A stretch of DNA of 64,000 nucleotides from a virus. Made by a program: the position numbers and the translations under genes. Of the stretch, positions 54,560 to 61,037 are shown piece by piece. Position 1 is the first letter of the stretch, and every line of letters begins with the position of its first letter. Below the pieces are notes generated by a model. It was not told the origin of the DNA. It saw only the letters and a list, made by a program, of their open reading frames with translations, and did no database searches. The stretch covers positions 126,436 to 190,435 of the IMG/VR virus record IMGVR_UViG_3300032291_002550, one strand, 5' to 3'.

Positions 54560-55501
54560 ATGCCATATTCATATCATAAAGAAGGCGACAAATATGTCGT
54601 TACTAAAAAAGATACCGGTAAAGTCGTTGGACATACTAAAGGTACCAAAGAAGCATTAAATAAATACTTAGCAGCATTACATATAAATACTAATGAAGGT
54701 AAAACTAATGAAGCATCTACATTAACAAAAGTAGCTCGTAAAATATTGTGGGATAAAATACGAACGCCTAAAGAATTTGCAACCCAAGTTAAAGAATTAC
54801 CAGATCGTACATTAATAATTTGGGCTAAAGATGCAGAAAAAAATAAAGCTATCCCAAATACTCCTTTAGCATTTCAACAAAAACTAGTAAAAATAGAAAT
54901 GGCTAAAAGAGGTCTTAATTTAAATTCTACAGGTATGCCTTTTGAAAGTAAAAATAATACTATGAAAAAATCAGAACTAACTAATATGATTCAGGAAATC
55001 ATAAAAGAAGTAATATCAGAACAAACTAATACTACTCCAAAACATAAAATTATAGCTCAGTTAATGGGGCCTGATTTCTTTTTATCTAAGAAGCCAGAAA
55101 ATACATGGGATGAAAAAGATCATGATGTATTTAATCGTATATCAAAAATGGCGTCTGAAGAAGGTAAAGTGCCAAAAATATCTGAATCAGCAGATTATGA
55201 CACAGCTGTAGCATTTAGATTAGTTGCTAAGGGTAACAGAGATGCAGCATTAGAAGCTCTTCAAACTGAAATAAATAAAGTTACTGGGCCAATGGGAAGA
55301 TTTTCTAAAGTAAAAGTAACTATTATCCCGTCAAAAGGAAATCCTCAAGACATTATTATTAAACTAAATGGACCTAGTGCTTTTTCAATGGGTAAAGACA
55401 TTACTGCTAAAGATAAAACTAAAGCATATACAAACCCAACCATCAGAAATAATTTTGTTAAAGTGTCTCCATACACGCCACAACTAACTAAAATATCTTA
55501 A
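54560..55501 (+). CDS. Conserved protein with internal processing-like site
   Basis: 313 residues from ATG 54560, chosen because it opens a compact domain (MPYSYHKEGDKYVVTKKDTG); the frame also extends upstream to 54479 inside the previous gene. At 54963 an internal ATG begins KKSELTNMIQEIIKEVISEQ, a typical prohead-targeting start like those of nearby genes, so this may be two fused proteins or an internal start. The C-terminal part (RFSKVKVTIIPSKGNPQDII) is alpha/beta. Function unknown. Confidence 0.55.
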   Translation: MPYSYHKEGDKYVVTKKDTGKVVGHTKGTKEALNKYLAALHINTNEGKTNEASTLTKVARKILWDKIRTPKEFATQVKELPDRTLIIWAKDAEKNKAIPNTPLAFQQKLVKIEMAKRGLNLNSTGMPFESKNNTMKKSELTNMIQEIIKEVISEQTNTTPKHKIIAQLMGPDFFLSKKPENTWDEKDHDVFNRISKMASEEGKVPKISESADYDTAVAFRLVAKGNRDAALEALQTEINKVTGPMGRFSKVKVTIIPSKGNPQDIIIKLNGPSAFSMGKDITAKDKTKAYTNPTIRNNFVKVSPYTPQLTKIS

Positions 55502-55526
55502 GTCTAACGATCAATATTATTAATTA

Positions 55527-56153
55527 ATGGAAACTATATTAAGTATCATATCTAGTTCATTACCGACATTCTTAACCGGTATTTTAGGGCCTATATTAAT
55601 ATTAGTAGTAAGGCATTATCTTGCAGAGCATAAAAAGGCCAAAGATCCTATTAAAGACGCTGCTTCCAATGGCGAAATAATTTGTAAAGTATTAGATCAA
55701 ATCTTAGATGAAACAAATTTAGACCGTGTATGGATAACTCAATTCCACAATGGAGGACATTTTTATCCTACAGGAAAGTCTATTCAAAAATTTTCAATGA
55801 TTTATGAAGCAGTAAGTGCTGATGCAGAATCAATAAGACAAAATTTTCAAAACATACCGATAAACTTATTTAGCAAATCTATTAATAGACTTCTAGATTA
55901 TGATAAAATTACTATCACTGATTATAAAGATGATGAAATAGCTACATACGGATTAAGATACTTAGCAGAAGAAACAGGATGTAAATCTTCATATATGTTT
56001 GCTCTTAAGAATATTGATGGTAAAATGATAGGTGTTCTTTCCGCGGAAGCAACGAAGCGTAAAAAAGAATTAAGTGATGAATCTTATGATAATTTAAAGA
56101 CTCATGCAGCTCAAATAGGCGTTTTATTAGATACGTTCCTACGTAAGAAATAA
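55527..56153 (+). CDS. Membrane-anchored GAF-like protein
   Basis: 208 residues. An N-terminal membrane helix (about residues 3-30, ILSIISSSLPTFLTGILGPI...) is followed by a domain with GAF-type features: VWITQFHNGGHFYPTG, a central IDGKMIGVLSAEATKRK strand pair and a final helix. GAF domains bind small ligands; here the ligand-binding residues cannot be judged. A phage-made, membrane-fixed sensor-like domain is unusual; it may act on the host envelope or signalling. Confidence 0.55.
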   Translation: METILSIISSSLPTFLTGILGPILILVVRHYLAEHKKAKDPIKDAASNGEIICKVLDQILDETNLDRVWITQFHNGGHFYPTGKSIQKFSMIYEAVSADAESIRQNFQNIPINLFSKSINRLLDYDKITITDYKDDEIATYGLRYLAEETGCKSSYMFALKNIDGKMIGVLSAEATKRKKELSDESYDNLKTHAAQIGVLLDTFLRKK

Positions 56154-56177
56154 TATATCAATTTTTAATACTTAACA

Positions 56178-56192
56178 ATAATTATAATAAAT
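56178..56192 (+). promoter_or_regulatory. Putative late promoter of the tube gene
   Basis: ATAATTATAATAAAT, 23 bases before ATG 56216. Confidence 0.55.
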
Positions 56193-56215
56193 AACAAATT
56201 TAAACATATAATACT

Positions 56216-56707
56216 ATGCCAGAAATTTTAGACCCAGCCGAAATAATGTTCCAGAGCTGGGAACCAAAACAAACAAATAGATTCTTCATGTATATTGAAG
56301 GAATTCCTTCTTTTATTATTAAAGCAGCAGGAAGACCTCAACTAACATCAAATATTACAGTATTAGATCATATCAACGTAGACAGAAAAGTAAAAGGTAA
56401 GTCTCGTTGGCAAGATATCACTATTACTTTATACGACCCAATTGTTCCTTCAGGAGCTCAAGCAGTAATGGAATGGATTCGTCTAGGCCATGAAAGCGTA
56501 ACAGGTCGTGATGGTTATAGTGATTTCTACAAAAAAGACATTACATTTAATATGTTAGGGCCTGTAGGTGATAAAGTAGAAGAATGGGTATTAAAAGGTG
56601 CTTGGTGTTCAGATGCTAACTTCAATGAAATGGATTGGGCGAATGACGGAGAAGCTGTTACTATTACAGTAACGATTACCTATGATTATGCTATATTGAA
56701 CTATTGA
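56216..56707 (+). CDS. 19: Tail tube protein (gp19)
   Basis: 163 residues, same size as T4 gp19 (163). NRFFMYIEGIPSFIIKAAGRP near residues 22-42 and WQDITITLYDPIVPSGAQAV are the tube family signature; VEEWVLKGAWCSDANF and a terminal beta strand complete the Hcp-like barrel. It forms the inner tube. It is separated here from gp18 by other genes, unlike T4. Confidence 0.94.
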   Translation: MPEILDPAEIMFQSWEPKQTNRFFMYIEGIPSFIIKAAGRPQLTSNITVLDHINVDRKVKGKSRWQDITITLYDPIVPSGAQAVMEWIRLGHESVTGRDGYSDFYKKDITFNMLGPVGDKVEEWVLKGAWCSDANFNEMDWANDGEAVTITVTITYDYAILNY

Positions 56708-56711
56708 TTTT

Positions 56712-57233
56712 ATGATTACACAAGCAACACAAGGAAGCATAAAAACTCCAAAAACCTTAGAAGCTTCTTCAGTATCAAAACTGAACGAAAGATTAAAAGA
56801 CGAATATGGTGCTCATTATTTCTACAGAAATGCTCACAACTGGTGCGCTGGTGAAGGGTATTTAAAAGCTGCTGCATTTTTTGCAGGAGAAGCTGACAAC
56901 GAGTTAGAGCATGCAGAAGGTATTCAAAAGTATTTAGTAGATTGGAATGTCATTCCAACATTGCCAGCAATTAAAGCAAATATTACATTTACAAACTTAA
57001 TTGATATTGTTAATAAAGCTTATCAAATTGAATATGCTCTTTATGAAGCATATTTAAAAGATTCTAAAGAATTATTTGCGAGCGATTTAAATACATTCGA
57101 TTTTTTAACAGCATATAGAATGGGTCAAAATCAATCAGTAATTGAATATTCAGATTTACTAAATGCAGCGATGCTTGTAAATGTAGAAAATAATTTCGAA
57201 GTATTATATTTCGAGCAAACATATTTTAAATAA
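56712..57233 (+). CDS. Ferritin-like diiron protein
   Basis: 173 residues with a ferritin four-helix layout. Helix A LNERLKDEYGAHYFYRNAHNW has Glu31; helix B AGEADNELEHAEGIQKYL has Glu64 and His67 in an ExxH; helix C QIEYALYEAY has Glu107; helix D GQNQSVIEYSDLL has Gln/Glu candidates. These match the ferroxidase-site ligands of bacterial ferritin (Glu17, Glu50, His53, Glu94, Gln127/Glu130), so iron oxidation and binding are plausible. It lies four bases after the tail tube gene, suggesting late expression and possibly a virion role. Confidence 0.82.
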   Translation: MITQATQGSIKTPKTLEASSVSKLNERLKDEYGAHYFYRNAHNWCAGEGYLKAAAFFAGEADNELEHAEGIQKYLVDWNVIPTLPAIKANITFTNLIDIVNKAYQIEYALYEAYLKDSKELFASDLNTFDFLTAYRMGQNQSVIEYSDLLNAAMLVNVENNFEVLYFEQTYFK

Positions 57234-57240
57234 ACTAAAA

Positions 57241-57546
57241 ATGTCAAAACAAATAAAACTAAAATCACTTCTTAAAGAAGGATATGCATGGGAACGTAAA
57301 CCCGGCAAACCATTACCAACTATTCAAGAAGTAATGGATGAGTACGAATCTAAACAAGAAAAAGAAGCGCCTATACAAGAAATGGATGCTGAAGGATATT
57401 CTCGTATGGATGGTTTAGTAAGTCAGGAAGATATAAATTCTATAGTCAATGCAGCATCAAATATTATTCGTGATTTAAAAGCAGATGGGTTTGATTCTGA
57501 AGATATATTTGATTTTATCATGGATCATATTAAAACTTTAGACTAA
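57241..57546 (+). CDS. Small protein with processing-type N-terminus
   Basis: 101 residues. Starts IKLKSLLKEGYAW, with LxE at residues 11-13, nearly the same as the start of the gene at 39177 ([12 protein letters not shown]). The remainder is acidic and helical (EDINSIVNAASNIIRDLKADG, IFDFIMDHIKTL). Likely targeted to the prohead and trimmed there. Followed by a terminator. Confidence 0.55.
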   Translation: MSKQIKLKSLLKEGYAWERKPGKPLPTIQEVMDEYESKQEKEAPIQEMDAEGYSRMDGLVSQEDINSIVNAASNIIRDLKADGFDSEDIFDFIMDHIKTLD

Positions 57547-57581
57547 CAAAATATTACCTTTTCCCGAGGTTACCCGAAATT

Positions 57582-57608
57582 GGCTTGCAATAAAATGCGA
57601 GCCTTTTT
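57582..57608 (+). terminator. Rho-independent terminator
   Basis: GGCTTGCA (57582-57589), loop ATAAAA, TGCGAGCC (57596-57603) with one wobble pair, five T. Confidence 0.88.
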
Positions 57609-57618
57609 CATGATTCTA

Positions 57619-57633
57619 GATAATTATAATAAA
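57619..57633 (+). promoter_or_regulatory. Putative late promoter
   Basis: GATAATTATAATAAA, 11 bases before ATG 57645, directly after a terminator. Confidence 0.6.
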
Positions 57634-57644
57634 ATAAATACGTT

Positions 57645-58499
57645 ATGAGTATAGTAAACGACAATTATCCAATGGATAAAACTTCTATCCAAGATTTAAA
57701 AAACAGTATTATTCAAGAATACAAACAAAAAGAAGTTAGAACGCATAATTTCCCGACAGAAGTAATTTCATTACCATCTAAAGGATTATTATATCCAGAA
57801 GATTCTCCATTAAGAAGTGGTACTATTGAATTAAAATATATGACTGCTGCTGAAGAAGATATTCTTACAACACAATCATTAATTAAACAAGGAGTTGTAC
57901 TAGACAAATTATTTCAAGCATTAATAATAACGCCTATTAAGTATAATGATTTAATTGGCGCTGATAAAGATGCTATTATGATTGCTGCAAGAATTTTAGG
58001 ATACGGAAAAATGTATGATGCTACTTGCACTTGCCCTGAATGTGATAAAGAATCTAAAGTATCGTTTGATTTAAATACATTAAAAGAAAAGGAATTTGAT
58101 ATCCAGAAGGCCGAAATGATTAATGCAAATGAATTCAAATTTACTTTACCAGCTTCAAACAGAGAAGTAATATTTAAATTACTTACTCACGGAGATGAAA
58201 AGAAAATTCAGCTAGAACTTGAAGCAATTAAAAAATCAAATAAATCAGGTATTAGTAAAGATCTTACTACAAGATTAAAATATATTATTATTGCGGTTGA
58301 TGGTAATGAAGATAAGAAATATATTAGTGAGTTTGTTGATAATGAATTATTTGCGCAAGATTCAAGAGGGTTAAGAGAACATATTAAAACTATTTCTCCG
58401 GGTGTAGATTTTAATGTTGATTTTACTTGTCAAGAATGTTTCTATGAAGGGAAATTAAACTTACCCGTGGGAGTGGACTTTTTTTGGCCTGGGGCCTAA
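57645..58499 (+). CDS. 26: Baseplate hub protein gp26-like (T4 baseplate family)
   Basis: 284 residues. EVISLPSKGLLYPEDSPL, KYMTAAEEDILTTQSLIKQG, and DAIMIAARILGYGKMYDATC match the pattern of the T4 gp26 baseplate family. Two cysteine pairs, CTCPEC near residue 127 and CQEC near 265, could hold zinc. It belongs to the hub/tape-measure assembly. The gene ends at FFWPGA-stop; a run of seven T (58479-58485) just before the stop could shift ribosomes +1 into the next ORF. Confidence 0.78.
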   Translation: MSIVNDNYPMDKTSIQDLKNSIIQEYKQKEVRTHNFPTEVISLPSKGLLYPEDSPLRSGTIELKYMTAAEEDILTTQSLIKQGVVLDKLFQALIITPIKYNDLIGADKDAIMIAARILGYGKMYDATCTCPECDKESKVSFDLNTLKEKEFDIQKAEMINANEFKFTLPASNREVIFKLLTHGDEKKIQLELEAIKKSNKSGISKDLTTRLKYIIIAVDGNEDKKYISEFVDNELFAQDSRGLREHIKTISPGVDFNVDFTCQECFYEGKLNLPVGVDFFWPGA

Positions 58500-58533
58500 C
58501 TATAGGCCCATTCTGCATACCGAGATATTTAAC

Positions 58534-58728
58534 TTGGTATATCATGGCAAAGGAGGATTTACGTGGGAGAGCGTGTATTCCTTTCCCGTGTGGCTTCGAA
58601 GATTCTATATTAAGCAAATCAATGACTTTATTAATAAAGAAAATGAAGAAGTTGAAAAGCAAACTTCAGAAGCAAAAAGTAAAATGCCGAAGATTTCTAA
58701 ACCTAATTTCAATAAAAGAAAGCCCTAA
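58534..58728 (+). CDS. Hub-assembly-like ORF without a normal start; probable +1 frameshift extension of the gp26-like gene
   Basis: Open in the +1 frame from the T-run to 58728. The part read after a shift is GLGPNYRPILHTEIF followed by VYHGKGGFTWESVY and PVWLRRFYIKQIND, then a charged tail. No ATG exists in this frame before the conserved part; only TTG at 58534, without a clear Shine-Dalgarno. A shift at TTT-TTT-T would give a 360-residue fusion (280 + 80). I recall similar short FTW..VY..P..LRRFY proteins after hub genes in other phages. Ends in a terminator. Confidence 0.55.
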   Translation: MVYHGKGGFTWESVYSFPVWLRRFYIKQINDFINKENEEVEKQTSEAKSKMPKISKPNFNKRKP

Positions 58729-58744
58729 TAAAAGGGCTTTTTTA
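58719..58744 (+). terminator. Rho-independent terminator
   Basis: AAAGCCC (58719-58725), loop of 8, GGGCTTT (58734-58740), more T, then ACTGTAT. Overlaps the end of the upstream frame. Confidence 0.88.
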
Positions 58745-58783
58745 CTGTATAACGATAATTAATAATATAAAAGACTAGAAAGT

Positions 58784-59002
58784 ATGTTAACATCAATATT
58801 AGCAAATACATTAATTACATTATTTCCAAAATCATTTGCAAAGCGTCAACAAGAATTCTTTAAGAATAAAGAGTTTATTGAAGCTACATACAAAGCAAAG
58901 AATGCCGCGAAAAATGCAAGTAAGAATATGAAAGTATATCAAGAAAAAAATAAAGGATCTAAATATACAACTGCTAAAACTGGTAATAAGAACTTTAAAT
59001 AA
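58784..59002 (+). CDS. Small basic protein, 72 residues
   Basis: Hydrophobic start MLTSILANTLITLFPKSFAK then a Lys/Ala/Asn-rich helix (YKAKNAAKNASKNMKVYQ) and a Lys-rich tail. The opening could be a weak membrane helix or amphipathic segment. Sits between hub and tape-measure genes. Function unknown; a small tail-assembly role is possible from position. Confidence 0.5.
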   Translation: MLTSILANTLITLFPKSFAKRQQEFFKNKEFIEATYKAKNAAKNASKNMKVYQEKNKGSKYTTAKTGNKNFK

Positions 59003-59009
59003 TTAAGTT

Positions 59010-61037
59010 ATGGCAAAAAGAACACCTATAGATATACAAAAAGAAAAACTTGAAAATATTTATGCAGAACAAGCAAAGGCAGAAAATATTGTAGATATAT
59101 CTAAAAAACAAGCCGCTCTTAATAAATTAGCCGCGGAAGAACTTAAAATACTTCAAGCAATTGCTATTCTACAAGAAAAACAAGAACGTTCTTTAGACTC
59201 AATTACTCGTAAGTTACAAGACCAAATTAAGGAATTAAAGAATAAAGAAGATTTAACTGATAGTGAAAATGATTTATTAGATAAGACAGTTAAATTACAA
59301 GAAAAGATTAAAGATGCTATTAAGTCCGGTTCAGGAGAAGTCGAAGCTCTTAAAGGTGAATATGAAGACTTAACAAAAGAATTACAAAAAATATTAAAAA
59401 TACAAACTCAAGCTGAAAGATCTGCAAAGAATTTTCTTGGAGATGTTACAAGTGCTATATCTAAAGTACCATTGATTGGTGGCGCGTTATCAAAAGGATT
59501 TGAAGCATTTTTAAATTCTAGTAAAGGTAAAGCATTAGCTAATATGATTGCTGCAAAATTATTTAACCCAAATGCAGTAAGACAATCTCAAGGTAATATG
59601 GCACTACTAGGTGCTGGTCTAGCAGTAACCGGGGCTGGCATTAAAATGGGGCTAGCAAGAGAGCAAGAAATGAAAGATCAACAACGATTGATAGGGTTAA
59701 CGAACGAACAATCTATAGCAGTTGATAGAATGCAACGTGGGTTATTAAATAGTTCCAAATCAATGGTTATAACCATGGAAGAAGCTAGAAAAGCCTCTGC
59801 AGATTTAGTAGATAATTTTGGAACGTTTGGAGCTGAAAATGCTACATTAGTAGACCAACAAGTTAAATTAACAAAAGCTTTTGGTCTTCAAGCAGAAGAA
59901 GCTTCTGATTTTCAACGAAGTGCAATGATATCTGGACAATCTACAGAAGAAATGAAGATTGCTGTATTATCTACTGCTGCAGGATTTAATAAGACAACTA
60001 AATCGACCCAATCATTATCTGGAGTTTTACGAATGGTTTCTAAATTATCAGATTCAATTCGTATACAATTTAGAGGTAGTGGCCAGGAATTAACAAATGC
60101 TGTTATGAAAGCTAAAATGTTAGGTACTACTTTAGAAGATTTAAATGGAATTGCAGACCAATTATTAAATATAGAATCATCAATTGAAAATCAAGTAACA
60201 GCTCAGTTAGTTACAGGAAGAAATATTAACTTAGATAGAGCTAGATTTTTTGCTTTAACGGATGATATGAATGGATTAATGGATGAGTTAGTTAAACAAG
60301 AAATTGATTATGCATCTTATTCAAAAATGAATCGTGTTGAAAAGCAAGCAACTGCTGCTGCATTAGGAATGTCTACAGACCAAATGGCTAAGTTTGTTTC
60401 TCAACAAGAATTAGCTACGAAATTAGGATTAGATATGGCAGCTGCTGAAAATCAAACTGCTGCTGGATTAGAACAATCTTTAAAGAATAATCAAGAAAGG
60501 ATTGCGCAAATGGCAGCACTAGGAAATGAAGCAGCAAAACAATATGAACGCGATAATCAGGCATTAACTACGCAAGAAAAAATGACTGCAGCTGTCGAAC
60601 AAATGGTGCAATTATTTAGAATAATGGCTCCGATTGTAGTAGGTATTGGAGTGATGATGACAGCAATTGCAGTAGCTGCTATGATGGCAATGGGGTCAAT
60701 AACATTAGGCGTTTCTATTGCTGCCGGTGTAGGAGCTGCTATAGCAGCATACGCTTACTTGCCAGGTATGGCATCAGGTGGTGATGTAGTAGGAGGAAAT
60801 GGGCCTGTAGTTGTAGGAGAAAATGGTCCGGAAATTGTACGATTAAAAAGAGGTAACTCAGTAACACCTAATTCTCAATTAAATACAATCGGCGGTAATA
60901 ATAAAGAAACAAACGATTTATTACGTCAATTAATAGCAAAAGTAGATCAACCGGCAATCATTAAAATGGGCGACACAACAATTAATGAATTAGGTAATAA
61001 AACAACATTAAATAGAAATTATCAAGCAGAAGCATAA
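59010..61037 (+). CDS. 29: Tail length tape measure protein (gp29-like)
   Basis: 675 residues. Long N-terminal coiled coil (to about residue 140), central helical region, a hydrophobic segment with Ala/Gly/Met-rich helices at about 535-590 (IMAPIVVGIGVMMTAIAVAA), and the ASGGDVVGGNGPVVVGENGP motif near 590-610, which is characteristic of tape measure proteins ('G-E-x-G-P-E'). It sets tail length and probably inserts in the membrane at infection. It overlaps the next gene by one base. Confidence 0.85.
   Translation: MAKRTPIDIQKEKLENIYAEQAKAENIVDISKKQAALNKLAAEELKILQAIAILQEKQERSLDSITRKLQDQIKELKNKEDLTDSENDLLDKTVKLQEKIKDAIKSGSGEVEALKGEYEDLTKELQKILKIQTQAERSAKNFLGDVTSAISKVPLIGGALSKGFEAFLNSSKGKALANMIAAKLFNPNAVRQSQGNMALLGAGLAVTGAGIKMGLAREQEMKDQQRLIGLTNEQSIAVDRMQRGLLNSSKSMVITMEEARKASADLVDNFGTFGAENATLVDQQVKLTKAFGLQAEEASDFQRSAMISGQSTEEMKIAVLSTAAGFNKTTKSTQSLSGVLRMVSKLSDSIRIQFRGSGQELTNAVMKAKMLGTTLEDLNGIADQLLNIESSIENQVTAQLVTGRNINLDRARFFALTDDMNGLMDELVKQEIDYASYSKMNRVEKQATAAALGMSTDQMAKFVSQQELATKLGLDMAAAENQTAAGLEQSLKNNQERIAQMAALGNEAAKQYERDNQALTTQEKMTAAVEQMVQLFRIMAPIVVGIGVMMTAIAVAAMMAMGSITLGVSIAAGVGAAIAAYAYLPGMASGGDVVGGNGPVVVGENGPEIVRLKRGNSVTPNSQLNTIGGNNKETNDLLRQLIAKVDQPAIIKMGDTTINELGNKTTLNRNYQAEA

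Noticed and set aside
58549-58565. AAGGAGG followed by GTG as a ribosome site
   Set aside because: The GTG frame stops after 16 codons; the bases simply encode K-G-G-F of the conserved +1 frame.
58484-58762. ORF in the third frame after the gp26-like gene (contains MAKEDLRGR)
   Set aside because: It reads through the terminator, has no family-like features, and overlaps the better +1 frame; considered a shadow.
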